A stretch of 59,384 bases of DNA from Gemmatimonadota bacterium (GTDB taxonomy: Bacteria; Gemmatimonadota; Gemmatimonadetes; Longimicrobiales; Gaopeijiaceae), in NCBI GenBank assembly GCA_028874995.1, contig JAPPGM010000064.1:1-59384 (forward strand). The letters are read 5' to 3'. How positions within the stretch are numbered: the stretch's first letter is position 1; the number at the start of each line of letters is the position of its first letter. The notes below the pieces were generated by a model. It saw only the letters and a program-made list of their open reading frames with translations, was not told the origin of the DNA and searched no databases. Below are positions 41,301-49,791 of the stretch, in pieces. Both the position numbers and the translations under genes were made by a program.

Positions 41301-43095
41301 GACCGTTGGTAGCGTGATGGAACGACTCCAACACGGAGGCGTCCGCCGCGTTGCAGAAGCTCCCCCGCGGCTGCCCGATCCGCGACCACCAGGTCACGAA
41401 GCGGGGCGTACCCGGAAGACACAGGCCACCGTTGGCGTGAAGGAACAGCGTGGTCAGTTCACCAAGTTGGAGGAGCTGCACGGGGACTGCCCCGTCGAGA
41501 AGGTTGTAGCTGAGTTCCAGAAGCTCCAGGTTCGCGAGGTTTCCGAGTTCCGGCGGCAGCGGGCCACTCAGGCGATTCCGGTCCAGGACGAGGGACCGCA
41601 GCCGGACGAGATTCCCCAGTTCCCCTGGGATCCGTCCAGTCAATTGGTTGGTGTTGAGGGACAGGGCCGTCAGAGCAGAGAGGTCTCCGAGCTCAGACGG
41701 AATTGTGCCGGTCAAGGCGTTGGCACCGAGGAGGAGGTATTCCAGCTCCGCGAGGTTCCCCAACTCGGTCGGGATGGGCCCCGTCAGACTGTTTGCGCGG
41801 AGGTCCAGCGATGCAAGCCTGGAAAGGCCTCCGATTTCGGGTGGCAGGGTGCCCCACAGACCGTTGCCGAACAAGCTCAGGTCGACAACGCGCCCGTCGC
41901 GAACGGCGCGCACGCCATGCCACTCGCGCAGAGGCGCCTCGGTGAGCCAACCGCTGTTGTCCTTCCAGTTCGGTCCATCGGTCGCGTCATACAGTGCCAG
42001 CAGGATCTCACGATCCGTGGGCGAAACGCACTCCACGCCTGTGCCTTCGTGGGACGCAATGCCGCGCAGCCATTCGCGGAAGGAGTCGTCGTCCGGGACG
42101 CAGAGTTTCGTGTCGTTGTAGTGCAGTTCCCGCAGTGAGAGGGCGGAAAGAGACAACGGGATCGCACCTGAAAGGGCGTTTCCGTTGATCTTCAGAGAGT
42201 TCAGGCGTTCCGCCCGGGCCAGCTCGGGGGGCAGCCTTCCGGTGAGCCCGTTGTCGTCGATGTGCAGGTATTGCAATCCGGAGAGGTCTCCGACCAGGGG
42301 AGGAATCGGCCCGACGACGTTGTTGTCGCTCAAGGCCAGCCCGATCACCCGACCCTCCGCATCGACTTCTATACCATGCCACCGGGCGAGTGGCTCGCTG
42401 CTGAGCCAGTTGCGGCTGTTGGTCCAGTCGGCGCCGCCGGTCTCCCGGTAGAAGGTGGTCAGAACGATCCGGTCTGCCTGGGGTACCACGGTGATCTCGG
42501 CAGCTCCCGAAGCGGACCCCGCTGATGCCGTGACCGTCGCCGTGCCCTCTCCCATCGCGCGGACCAGTCCGGATGAGTCCACCGCGGCCACGGTCTCGTC
42601 GTCCGATCCCCAGACGACCGAAGCACTGGTCACCGCATGCCCGTTCGCGTCCGTGGTCTCCGCCATGAGACGTAGCGTGTCGCCAATCGCCTGGAGGGTG
42701 GCGGTATCCGGGGACACAATCAGCGAACTGACCTCCTGCGCCACGGTGATCTCGGCAGCTCCCGAAGCGGACCCCGCTGATGCCGTGACCGTCGCCGTGC
42801 CGTTGTCGGTGGCCGTCACCAGGCCGGTCGAACTCACGGTTGCCACGGCGGGGGCGCCGCTGGCCCAGGTCACGGTGGCTCCCGCCATCAACTGTCCGTC
42901 CTGGTCGTAGACGTGTGCGGTGAGTTGCACCGTAGCGCCCAGAGCTGCGAGCTGTGCGGTCGCAGGCGTAACCGTCACCGTCGCCGGTCGCGGTGGGTCG
43001 GATGGTGGAGGCTCGGTCCCGTCCCCGCAGCCCGAGCCCCAGATCATACCGGCCAGCATGGCCGCCACCGGAAGGAAGATCCGCCGCTTCCTCAC
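38386..43095 (-). CDS. Giant LRR lipoprotein with Big domains and C-terminal metzincin-like protease
   Basis: About 1569 aa from GTG 43095, chosen because it gives a good signal (RKRRIFLPVAAMLAGMIWGSGC); GTG 43152 and ATG 43194 are upstream options. Order: two Big-type Ig repeats (nt ~43000-42490); four LRR modules, each opening with a plant-like cap (D..LL..Y.ATDG.NW...S.WL...PL..WHGV....GRV..L.L) and closing with a Cys pair (LC.P....F..WL..I.....C), at nt ~42476-42030, 42020-41345, 41340-40965 and 40960-39860; then a ~490-residue C-terminal region with HEAGHNLNLTH (39088-39120) and Met-turn LMSYC. The zinc motif is metzincin-like, but the usual Gly is Asn. The likely cell-surface role, binding plus proteolysis, is inferred. 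Confidence 0.85.
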   Translation of the reverse strand: MRKRRIFLPVAAMLAGMIWGSGCGDGTEPPPSDPPRPATVTVTPATAQLAALGATVQLTAHVYDQDGQLMAGATVTWASGAPAVATVSSTGLVTATDNGTATVTASAGSASGAAEITVAQEVSSLIVSPDTATLQAIGDTLRLMAETTDANGHAVTSASVVWGSDDETVAAVDSSGLVRAMGEGTATVTASAGSASGAAEITVVPQADRIVLTTFYRETGGADWTNSRNWLSSEPLARWHGIEVDAEGRVIGLALSDNNVVGPIPPLVGDLSGLQYLHIDDNGLTGRLPPELARAERLNSLKINGNALSGAIPLSLSALSLRELHYNDTKLCVPDDDSFREWLRGIASHEGTGVECVSPTDREILLALYDATDGPNWKDNSGWLTEAPLREWHGVRAVRDGRVVDLSLFGNGLWGTLPPEIGGLSRLASLDLRANSLTGPIPTELGNLAELEYLLLGANALTGTIPSELGDLSALTALSLNTNQLTGRIPGELGNLVRLRSLVLDRNRLSGPLPPELGNLANLELLELSYNLLDGAVPVQLLQLGELTTLFLHANGGLCLPGTPRFVTWWSRIGQPRGSFCNAADASVLESFHHATNGPGWTNSDGWLGGQPLSAWHGVETDSLGRVRQLGLTDNGLEGTIGPELSELADLTELRIADNDLFGPVPLEFMQLELREFDYSGTELCTPPDPYFREWLNSIADHQGTGVECAPLSDRTVLEVFYEATDGDNWATNSGWMTNRPLGDWHGVNVDEEGRVTRLSLGSNNLAGRIPAELGHLTELGSLRLQDNALTGRTPAALGHLAKLVHLSLSFNDLRGGIPRELGNLTALTWLDIASNRGLGGSIPPDLGRLANLTELRLNNTGLTGRIPSELGNLSRLSVLSLYGNSLTGGIPPEFGNLSSLGVLALFDNVLTGPIPPELGRLAALEHFGAHRNALSGAIPPSLGGLAALKGLRLHSNRLSGRIPPEIGRLSRLTSLVLDRNELTGTIPREIGNLAALEVLYLARNTLTGGIPAELGSLTGLRNFDLSHNSGMRGTLPATVADLTRLDRMLLGGTQLCMPRTPALLEWLRGIERRRIALCGGEEGSIAYLTQAVQSHGFPVPLVAGEGALLRVFVKSGSAAGVSMPLVRARFYLDGTEVHVADIPGGPAAVPTEIVEGDLSMSANAEIPDSVIQPGLEMVVEIDPDSTLDPDLGITARIPPTGRSEVGVRAVPPFDLTVIPFLLASDPDSSLLDTTRGLNPESELLWDLNSLLPIADLEVDVHEPVSASSVHPYSVLDMTEAIRIMEGGDGYYLGLVPMSEPSSVRGVAFLGGRSQASKPIPSVIAHEAGHNLNLTHAPCGGAGGPDPSFPHRNGSIGAWGFDPRTNELVPPGTGALMSYCSPRWVSDYNFTNMVSYRVAAEEDGSAAIASPARSILLWGGVDAGLGLFLEPSLVIDAPAVMPRSGGPYRVTGTDADERELFSLNFDMPVVSDSDGRASFTFALPAPPEWAGVLANITLSGPAGSVTINRESNRPMAILLDAQSGRVRGILRDEAETVSSYADAEEAFSAGRRFKVLFSRGIPDATAWER
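42486..42546. repeat. 61-bp exact direct repeat in Big domains, copy A
   Basis: Identical over 61 bases to 42741-42801, 255 bp (85 codons) apart and in frame. It encodes the GTATVTASAGSASGAAEITV end of each Big domain. Exact DNA identity while the flanking domain sequence has diverged points to recent duplication or gene conversion. Confidence 0.9.
42741..42801. repeat. 61-bp exact direct repeat in Big domains, copy B
   Basis: Second copy of the repeat at 42486-42546, lying in the first (N-terminal) Big domain of the LRR protein. Confidence 0.9.
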
Positions 43096-43530
43096 GGCCG
43101 TGCGGACGCTGGACGGCTTCCGAACGTCTCCGTACCTGTTCGTCGAGCGCACGGCCTCAGCATGCGGCCCCCTCCTCGCACGAGATGGCGGCATCGGAGC
43201 CGGATTGCTTCCAGGTAAGCCATCCCGCATGACCCAAGAACCAAAGATAGGTGAGAACGGCGGATGCGCATACCACCAGTTCAGACATGTCAACAAGCCT
43301 CGCCAGACCGGTCGACCCCCGGAGATGAGCGAATCGCCGGTCGCAGGCACCCAGTCCCCACTGCATGTCAACCGTACTATACACAATGTATAGTAAAGTG
43401 TACACCTCTAACCTAACTCCCGTGCTGCCCGTATTCCCGTAGGGCCAAGCGCCATAGCGCCGAAACGGCAACCTCGTGGCCTCGCTTGACGGATCGGGCG
43501 CGGTGGCTCCGGTACCGGTGCAGCACCGGC
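43096..43530 (-). promoter_or_regulatory. Upstream region of the LRR gene with perfect operator-like palindrome
   Basis: Contains an inverted repeat at 43375-43395 with 9-bp arms TACTATACA / TGTATAGTA and spacer CAA, and an 8-bp palindrome GTGTACAC at 43398-43405, both inside the only AT-rich stretch of the gap. They lie ~280 bp before GTG 43095 and ~180 bp before ATG 43194, so the leader would be long. A hairpin CCGGTG-CAG-CACCGG at 43515-43529 follows the stop of the propeller gene. No gene is seen between 43195 and 43530. Confidence 0.45.
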
Positions 43531-44994
43531 CTATCGCACTTCTTCGGGCAACCTCTTGACGATGACCGTCGGCACGTCGAACTCGTCGATCTGGACGAAG
43601 GCGACGAGTCCATCGGGGCCGAACGCGACGGGCATGACGGCCATGAGAGCGGGGAAGGTGCCCACATAGCGGCCGTCCGAGGTCACGACATCGATCGGGG
43701 CCGGGCTCCCCGCGAGACGGCCGAGCCCCACCGATTCGGACGGATAGCCGTCCTCCGGCGTTCGCAGCACCCAGAGCGTTCCTTCCCACGTGGCCCTGAG
43801 GTCGTCAACGAGCGGGATCTCCGGGTAGAACTGCACGTTCTCGATGTTGTTCCTGATCCGCCTGTCGCGAAGCGTGCGCGGTGCGCTCGCGGCCCGCTCG
43901 AGCATTTCCCTGACCAGCCCTCTACTTCGCTCCAACCCTTCGCTCAGCGCAACGTGGGCCGCTTCGATCCGTCTCTTTCTGTAGTCGCGGCGAATGTCGT
44001 CGGTGACCGGCCGGGCTTCAAGCGCACGCCGCAGGAGGCGGACGACCTTGCCCGAGGGATCGGCGATCCCGATGGCGTAGGCCGAAGAATCCGAATACGC
44101 GACGCCCCCGCCCGGAAGGGCATCGAACAGGAACTTGGGCGCGAAGGCCACCAGGCGCGTGGGGCCGGGCGGGTCCCATCCGGTGACGACGATCTCGGTC
44201 CGTGCTTCGTCGCCATCGAGCAGGATCCGCTCTACCTGGCGCGGCCCCTCGACGGTGTTCCCTCGCGCCGAGATGATTCCGCCCGCCGTATCTGACGAGA
44301 CGCTTGTCGTGCGGGGCATGCGGGAGAGGAGGTTGCCGCTACGGTCGGCCTTGAGGATCCGTGACATCTCGTTCCCATCCCAAAACACCCTCGACGTGGG
44401 GTCGAGGCTCGGCTGACCGCCGGGGAATCGGACCAGGCGCTGGAATCCCCCGTCAGCGCCGAAGATGTGATACGCCGCGTGTCCGACATCGGACACGACG
44501 ACGCGCCCGTCGGCGAGAGCGACCATCGCCCCCACCAGCCTGAACTCCCCCGGCCCATCGCCCTTCCGCCCGAAAGTCGCGACGAGTTCGCCTCGGGGGC
44601 TCACGATGACACCCGCAAGGGCTCCAAAATCCGGCGCATTGGCGATATGGAGGTTTCCGCCGGCGTCGAATCCGAGTCCCGTGATGTCGGTGAACTCCTG
44701 CCACGTGCCGGAGCCGCCACCCACTCGGAAGACCTCCACGAAGTCTGCGGTCAGCGGGCGGTCTTCGAGAGGGAGGTCGACAACTTCCTGGACCCCAGGC
44801 GGGTGGGAACTGGACGAAGGCTCCGTCGGTGCCTCGGGCGCCGGCGGCGGGACGGGCTCAGCGGTCGCTTCGGTCCGCGTCCTGTCCACTGCAGTCCGCC
44901 CGGACATCCGGACGACCCCGACTCCGATAACGGCCACCGCCACCAGGCCGATCGGTATCGGCAAAAGGGATCCGTTACCCCGTTTCGCTGGCAT
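43531..44994 (-). CDS. Membrane-anchored six-bladed beta-propeller protein
   Basis: 487 aa. A single N-terminal membrane segment ([19 protein letters not shown]) and a Pro/Glu-rich linker precede an NHL/6-bladed propeller: [69 protein letters not shown] and a final [12 protein letters not shown]. Periplasmic, probably a ligand- or sugar-binding or sensor scaffold; no enzyme motif. It is the last gene of a minus-strand operon, 12 bases after the cupredoxin-like gene. It is paralogous to the propeller protein at 48390-49646. Confidence 0.8.
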   Translation of the reverse strand: MPAKRGNGSLLPIPIGLVAVAVIGVGVVRMSGRTAVDRTRTEATAEPVPPPAPEAPTEPSSSSHPPGVQEVVDLPLEDRPLTADFVEVFRVGGGSGTWQEFTDITGLGFDAGGNLHIANAPDFGALAGVIVSPRGELVATFGRKGDGPGEFRLVGAMVALADGRVVVSDVGHAAYHIFGADGGFQRLVRFPGGQPSLDPTSRVFWDGNEMSRILKADRSGNLLSRMPRTTSVSSDTAGGIISARGNTVEGPRQVERILLDGDEARTEIVVTGWDPPGPTRLVAFAPKFLFDALPGGGVAYSDSSAYAIGIADPSGKVVRLLRRALEARPVTDDIRRDYRKRRIEAAHVALSEGLERSRGLVREMLERAASAPRTLRDRRIRNNIENVQFYPEIPLVDDLRATWEGTLWVLRTPEDGYPSESVGLGRLAGSPAPIDVVTSDGRYVGTFPALMAVMPVAFGPDGLVAFVQIDEFDVPTVIVKRLPEEVR

Positions 44995-45006
44995 GCGAAG
45001 TACCGG

Positions 45007-45594
45007 CTACCGCTGACGCCGCAGTCCGGAATCCCCCACCTCGGAGACCTCGAACCCGATCCACATCCCCGTGACCGCGTTGGCCGGGACGGCACTTACG
45101 AGCGCGTACTCGCCGGCTTCCGAGGCGACGAAGGTGAAGCTCCCGGTGCCGCCGCCGGGCGCCGTGGCTTCCGTCATCGACGTGGCGTTGGAAGTGATGG
45201 CGCCGTCGAACACGGGCGTGGCCTCGTCAAAGACGGGCGGGTAGCTTGCGGCTCTTGCGAGCACGCCGACGCTGTGGTGGTGGACGGGATCCCGATTCTC
45301 GAAGTTGACCGTGACGGTGTATCCGACGGGCACGACGACCGTGGTCTCGCCATTCGCGTATCCGTTGAAGTTCCAGCGGTTGTTCGCGTCGGTCTCGCCG
45401 GCGACGAGGGTGACGGTGACCGTACGCGCCGCGTCGTCCACCGAGATCCAGTCCGCGGGGATGGTGGCCGAGACCTCGGCGTCCGCCTCCGTGGCGGCGT
45501 CGGGCGCCGATGCAGCTGAGGCGTCTTCTTCGCCGCTCCCGCATCCGAAGAGAGCGATGGCGGCCAGCGTCGGTATCGTAGTTCGCTTCGACAT
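45007..45594 (-). CDS. Sulfocyanin-like cupredoxin lipoprotein with copper ligands lost
   Basis: 195 aa from ATG 45594; lipoprotein signal KRTTIPTLAAIALFGC. The core resembles sulfocyanin (SoxE): VTVTLVAGETDANNRWNFNG, VVVPVGYTVTVNFENRD, HHHSVGVL and YALVSAVPANAVTGMWIGF. In blue-copper members the last segment reads C.VPGHA..GM; here Ser stands for Cys and Asn for His, while the first His and the Met remain. A normal type 1 copper site therefore looks impossible. Located between a TPR-thioredoxin lipoprotein and a beta-propeller protein in one operon. The family assignment is by motif; an alternative is another cupredoxin-like immunoglobulin fold. Confidence 0.7.
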   Translation of the reverse strand: MSKRTTIPTLAAIALFGCGSGEEDASAASAPDAATEADAEVSATIPADWISVDDAARTVTVTLVAGETDANNRWNFNGYANGETTVVVPVGYTVTVNFENRDPVHHHSVGVLARAASYPPVFDEATPVFDGAITSNATSMTEATAPGGGTGSFTFVASEAGEYALVSAVPANAVTGMWIGFEVSEVGDSGLRRQR

Positions 45595-45670
45595 CCTGTT
45601 TCCCCTGGATTCTGCAGCCCGCTCGGTCCGGACCGGCCCGCAATGCGTTGCTTTCCCGGGCCGTCGCCCT

Positions 45671-47914
45671 TCAATGACTGTCGGCGTCCTCACGAAGCGC
45701 CTCCACGCGCCAGGAGAACTCCTCGTCGAGCCTCAGCGCCGTGCCGATCGCCTCAAACCGGACGTGGCCGTCCCGGTCGACGAACCACGTGGTCGGCCAG
45801 GCTCTCACGCCGGCGCGTTCGGAGTAGCCGTCGTCCACCAGCACCGTGAAGTCGTAGTTGTTCTTCGCGAGGAAGTCCTCGATGATCTCGTTCGTTTCGT
45901 CGTTGCTGATCGAGAACACGTGCACCTCCGGGTCTTCCCGGTAGCGTTCGTCGAACTCTTGGTACTCGGGCAGCTCGACGACACACGGGCCGCACCACGT
46001 CCCCCAGAAGTGCAGCACCGCGATCTTGCCTTCGAGATTCGCCGAGTTGACCATCTCGCCGTCCAGCCGAGCGAGCTCGAACGGTTCGTACCCCTCCGCG
46101 TCTTCCATTCGTGACTCCATGATGCGCTCGCGGCGCCGGGTCCGGTCGCGCTCGTCGAGCGTTGCAAGGTAATCCTCGATCCCCTCGCGGCTGCCGTTGC
46201 GGCGCTCGTACAGTGCTTCCAGGGCGGCCTCGTTGGGATTCTCGCCCCGGCTGGCGCCGAATCCGGCGATGTATGAGTCCTCGGCCTGGTCCAGCCACAT
46301 CGTCACGGCTTCGCTTCCGCCGTCCTCTTCGGCCTCGACGGCCAACTGTTCATAGACCTGCCCCAGGTGATACCGGACATCGCGGTTGCCCTCGGCCAGC
46401 GCCAGCGCCCGCTCGAGGGTGTGACGCGCGTCTTCCGCGTGGCCGGCCTTGAAGTGGGCCCAGCCGATCACGTCGTAGATGCTGCTGACGCTGTAGCGGA
46501 GCGACTGATCGTACTCGCCCTCCGTATCGTAGAAGTCGCGCATCTCCTTCATGTTCTCGTATACGTGGCGTGCGCCCGCACGTGCGATATCGGCCGCTTC
46601 CAACGCGTACGGCGTGTGATCGATCATGGCCAGCGGGGCATCCCCGAAGGTGATATGGGGATTCAGGCGTTCGTGCTCCGCCAGGCCCCGGATGGCTTCT
46701 GCCAACTCCTCTGCCGGGATGGGGTCCATTGCCCTGAGCGCACCATAGAGACTGATGTACGCGGTGCCCATGTAGGTGTCGTTGTAGAGTGGCTTGGCCA
46801 GGTAATCGTGTACGGCGTCCCGTACGACTTCGAGCTGGGCCCCGTATTCGGGTGACTCCGCGCTGTGGCCGTGCTCCTCGCCGATCTCGTAGAGTTTGTC
46901 CCTTGCCGCGCTCATCTCGGTGTAGTATACCGCCGACGCGTGATAGCCGGCGGGGTCGCGCTCCACGATCTGGGCCTCAAGTTCGGCCGCGCGCTCCTCG
47001 TCCTCCATCTGCCGGTACAGCGTGGCCATGCTCTGCAGGCCTTCCACGGTCTCGGGGCTCGCCTTGCGGTATGCCGCCATGCTGGCTTCAATGGCCGGAC
47101 GCCGCTCCTCTCGCGGGAGGAGTTCCGACATCCACAGACCCCGCCAGTGCTGCCCCCGCACCTCCGACGACCCCGGCGCGAGTTCGAGCGCGGCCTCCAT
47201 GAGGGAGGTCCAGTCGTCCATGCGGCGGTCGTTGTACGCTTCGTTCGCGAGCCTCGTGTACCCCAGTACATGGTCCGGGAACCGTTCCTTGTACTCCGCC
47301 CACGTCGCCCGCATGGAATCAGCCCACGTCGGATCCTCCAATTCATAGCGGGCCCGGTCCTCGATCTCCGCCTCCATGCGCAGAACCTCCGGCCATCCGC
47401 GGGCCTCTTCGCCGAGCGATTCGAGGAATTCGCGCGCAGCCTCGAAATCGACCCGCATCAGCGCCCGCAGGTAGAGGAAGGCGAACTCCGGCTGTGGCGA
47501 AGCCTCCCACGCCTGCCAAACCATTGCGTGCGCGAGCTCCGCGTCACGGTCGACGAGGTGCGCATAGGCCTTGGTGTAGAGCCCCCAGGGATTCTCCGGA
47601 TCGTCGGCGAGGATCGCGTCGGCCTGCTCGTGGACTTCCTTGGAGAAACCCCAGCCGACTAGCTGGTACGCGTAGAGAGCGCGGAGTTCCGCGTCGTGAG
47701 GCGCTCGATCGACCCACTCGTCGCCGAACAGCTTGCCGGCCTCAAAGGTGCGGAGCCGCCGGTGGTCCCGAAGTTCGGCCTTCGCCGCCTCCAGTTCCTC
47801 GGGGGTGTAGCCGGGCGGCGGGCCTCCACCCTCGCATGCGCCAAGGACCGGGAGAATCCCGACGAGCAACAGTCCGGATATCCGGCGGGATTGCCGGGAA
47901 CGCTTCTTCATCAC
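45671..47914 (-). CDS. TPR-thioredoxin (TlpA/ResA-like) lipoprotein
   Basis: 747 aa. Lipoprotein signal SRRISGLLLVGILPVLGAC; long helical TPR-like array (residues ~40-600); C-terminal thioredoxin domain (~620-747) with active site WGTWCGPCVVELP, the cis-Pro segment AWPTTWFVDRDGHV and an FSISNDE loop, as in periplasmic TlpA/ResA reductants. ATG 47914 is the start, and the first gene of a three-gene minus-strand operon. Probably delivers reducing equivalents to a partner held by its TPR part; the adjacent cupredoxin-like protein is one candidate, although that protein lacks the copper Cys. Confidence 0.88.
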   Translation of the reverse strand: MMKKRSRQSRRISGLLLVGILPVLGACEGGGPPPGYTPEELEAAKAELRDHRRLRTFEAGKLFGDEWVDRAPHDAELRALYAYQLVGWGFSKEVHEQADAILADDPENPWGLYTKAYAHLVDRDAELAHAMVWQAWEASPQPEFAFLYLRALMRVDFEAAREFLESLGEEARGWPEVLRMEAEIEDRARYELEDPTWADSMRATWAEYKERFPDHVLGYTRLANEAYNDRRMDDWTSLMEAALELAPGSSEVRGQHWRGLWMSELLPREERRPAIEASMAAYRKASPETVEGLQSMATLYRQMEDEERAAELEAQIVERDPAGYHASAVYYTEMSAARDKLYEIGEEHGHSAESPEYGAQLEVVRDAVHDYLAKPLYNDTYMGTAYISLYGALRAMDPIPAEELAEAIRGLAEHERLNPHITFGDAPLAMIDHTPYALEAADIARAGARHVYENMKEMRDFYDTEGEYDQSLRYSVSSIYDVIGWAHFKAGHAEDARHTLERALALAEGNRDVRYHLGQVYEQLAVEAEEDGGSEAVTMWLDQAEDSYIAGFGASRGENPNEAALEALYERRNGSREGIEDYLATLDERDRTRRRERIMESRMEDAEGYEPFELARLDGEMVNSANLEGKIAVLHFWGTWCGPCVVELPEYQEFDERYREDPEVHVFSISNDETNEIIEDFLAKNNYDFTVLVDDGYSERAGVRAWPTTWFVDRDGHVRFEAIGTALRLDEEFSWRVEALREDADSH

Positions 47915-48389
47915 GCACCTCCAGGGCAGGAGACAGCTTGGCCACTCAACCTGATTGGACGCTGAAAACGCGACAAGGGGTGCCCGCGTGGAGGTGCCCG
48001 CGTGGAGGGGCCGAACTCCCGTGGCCTGAGCGGCGGCGGTGACTCACCAACGATGTGGGCGGCATGTCGGGCGGCAGATGCCTCGAGTCCTCGGCCGTGT
48101 TCCTTTCGATGATCCGCATGGCTTGGTTGAGGATGCGCCGGGCTGAGTGGATGGGCCGGCGTGCGACCGGAGCGTCCCCGGCATCGGCCGCATAGGCCGC
48201 GTCGTCGGGCGTCGGATCTCCCTGGCGTTCGTCCCGGGCGCTTCCGCCGCCGCCGGTTCCCTGATAGAGTCGATGAACCATGAGCATCAAGGCCGACTAC
48301 AGGGATGGAGTGTTCTACGATGCCCCATAGGCAGGACGCAACAGGAGGACGCGTCCAGCCACCCCAGGGCAGGAAGGAGACAATGAATC
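47915..48389. other. Intergenic region between divergent lipoprotein and propeller genes
   Basis: About 475 bp. It holds a 14-bp tandem direct repeat (GTGCCCGCGTGGAG twice) at ~47977-48004, a 16-codon ORF at 48280-48330 and AGGAAGGAG at 48371-48379, the ribosome binding site of the next gene. Divergent promoters are expected, but no clear -10/-35 pair is seen. Confidence 0.4.
48280..48330 (+). pseudogene. Possible remnant of an AF2212/DUF104-type antitoxin N-terminus
   Basis: ATG 48280 encodes MSIKADYRDGVFYDAP and then TAG. The pattern M..I.A.Y.DGVF is the usual opening of small AF2212-type (DUF104) antitoxins, whose next residues are normally PLEP. Only the first strand-turn survives, and no toxin gene is nearby. 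It could be chance. Confidence 0.25.
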
Positions 48390-49646
48390 GTGCACGCGAG
48401 ATCGATGTTGGGAGTTGTCGCGCTTGCCTGCCTGGTGGCGAGCGGCCCGGGAGGCGCCCAGGAGATCATCAACTTGCCGGGGGAGGACCGCCACATGGAG
48501 GTGGGCTTCGAAGAGCTCTACCGGGTCGGATCGGTGTCCGGGGAGGATTGGGAGCAGTTCGGGAATGTACGCATGGTGGGCTTCGACGGGGCAGGCCAAC
48601 TGTACATCTTCGACAACCGGGCCGACCGCATCACGGTGGTGAGCCCGGCCGGCCGATTCGTGCGCGCCTTCGGTCGTCCCGGGGACGGCCCCGGCGAATT
48701 CCGAAACCCCGATGGACTTGCGGTCATGCGGGACGGCCGGGTGGTGATCGCCGACATCGGCCACCGCGTGTACCACCTGTTTGACGCGAATGGGGACTTC
48801 GAACGCCGGGTACGCATGGTATCCGAGCCTGGCGAATTGACAACGACGGAACTTCTGCCGGATCCCGGCGGGCAGGCCGTCTTTTCGGCGGTTGGAAGTC
48901 AGACGCTAAGCGTGCTTTTCGGGAGTCCGGTGAGGACCGTCCCGCACACGACACGGCCGGTGGAACGCGTCGTGCTCACGGAGGAGGTTGCCACGAAGGA
49001 CACGGTCGCGGACGGTTGGCTTCCAGCCGGCGAACCGAGCTCGTTTCCAGTCGGCAACCAGCGGACCCTGGGTCTCCCGGCTCGCAAGACTTTTGGTCCG
49101 CTCATGCTGGCGGGCGTGCTCCCCGACGGAAGCGTGGCGTTTTCGGACTCGTCCGCCTATGCGGTCAAGATCGCGCGCCTGGGAGTTGGAATTTGGCGAA
49201 TGCTGAAGCGGCCCCTGCTACCGATCCCCGTGACGAACCGGGTAGTCGAGGCGGAAAAGCAGAGTCGGCTGAGGGACGCTTTGGGTGAAGGGAGCGTGCT
49301 CAGCGGCGTTCGCGAATCCCCCCGGGGCAGGCGCGCGAGAGCCCTTGAACGCATCGAACAGCTGGAGTTCTTCGACGAAGTCTCCATCATCCGCAACCTG
49401 AAGACGGGCTGGGACGGCGAAATCTGGGTGCAGCGCCATGGAGAGGATCCGGGAGACCGGTACGGCCCCGTCGACGTACTGGCCATGGACGGTCGTTACC
49501 TCGGCACGTTCCCCGCGGGAACGGTCCGATTACAGACTCCCGTGCGTCCGATCGGGCTGGCCGCCTTCGGCCCCGACGGGCTGGTCGCGTTCATCGAAGA
49601 GGACGAACTCGATGTGAAAACGGTGGTGGTGAAGCGCTTGCGGTAA
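48390..49646 (+). CDS. Secreted six-bladed beta-propeller protein
   Basis: 418 aa with a signal peptide ([20 protein letters not shown]). Propeller blades follow: [72 protein letters not shown] and the terminal [13 protein letters not shown]. It is clearly paralogous to the minus-strand protein at 43531-44994 but lacks that one's long Pro/Glu linker. GTG 48390 is ten bases after AGGAAGGAG; an overlapping ATG 48383 opens an unrelated frame. Probably periplasmic or secreted; ligand unknown. Confidence 0.8.
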   Translation: MHARSMLGVVALACLVASGPGGAQEIINLPGEDRHMEVGFEELYRVGSVSGEDWEQFGNVRMVGFDGAGQLYIFDNRADRITVVSPAGRFVRAFGRPGDGPGEFRNPDGLAVMRDGRVVIADIGHRVYHLFDANGDFERRVRMVSEPGELTTTELLPDPGGQAVFSAVGSQTLSVLFGSPVRTVPHTTRPVERVVLTEEVATKDTVADGWLPAGEPSSFPVGNQRTLGLPARKTFGPLMLAGVLPDGSVAFSDSSAYAVKIARLGVGIWRMLKRPLLPIPVTNRVVEAEKQSRLRDALGEGSVLSGVRESPRGRRARALERIEQLEFFDEVSIIRNLKTGWDGEIWVQRHGEDPGDRYGPVDVLAMDGRYLGTFPAGTVRLQTPVRPIGLAAFGPDGLVAFIEEDELDVKTVVVKRLR

Positions 49647-49650
49647 AATC

Positions 49651-49791
49651 ATGTACCACATGCATTTTCCCAAGCAGACCCTCGGCGCCAACGAGGTCGG
49701 CGATCCCTCCCCCGTGGGCCGGCGACTCGCCTTCGACGTGGCCGAAGGGCGGCTATCGGTAGTGACGACCTCCCTTGCCCGGGAGAGCTGA
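49651..49791 (+). pseudogene. Truncated small protein, 3' end replaced by repeat
   Basis: ATG 49651 encodes 46 aa with GDPSPVGRRLAFDVAEGRLSVV, which resembles the N-terminus of a longer small-protein family (VGR.LA.D..EGRLWVVC..C.RWNL). The tail (TSLARES) runs into the dispersed repeat at 49775-49823 and stops there, so the gene appears to have been cut by the repeat or by the deletion that left it. The family resemblance is from memory of the motif, so confidence is low. Confidence 0.35.

Noticed and set aside
39679-42138. 819-codon open frame on the plus strand
   Set aside because: Antisense to the LRR array; long only because GC-rich repeated codons leave few stops. Composition is Arg/Gly-rich and shows no fold pattern.
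39860-42476. Regular DNA periodicity resembling a repeat array or CRISPR
   Set aside because: The ~72-bp period is the 24-residue LRR unit; units diverge and lie inside one frame, with no constant repeat plus unique spacers.
48280-48330. Complete toxin-antitoxin locus
   Set aside because: Only 16 codons resemble an antitoxin start and no toxin frame is near.
48383-48784. Alternative gene starting at ATG 48383
   Set aside because: Shares the ribosome binding site but encodes an Arg/Gly-rich shadow; the GTG 48390 frame gives a signal peptide and propeller motifs.
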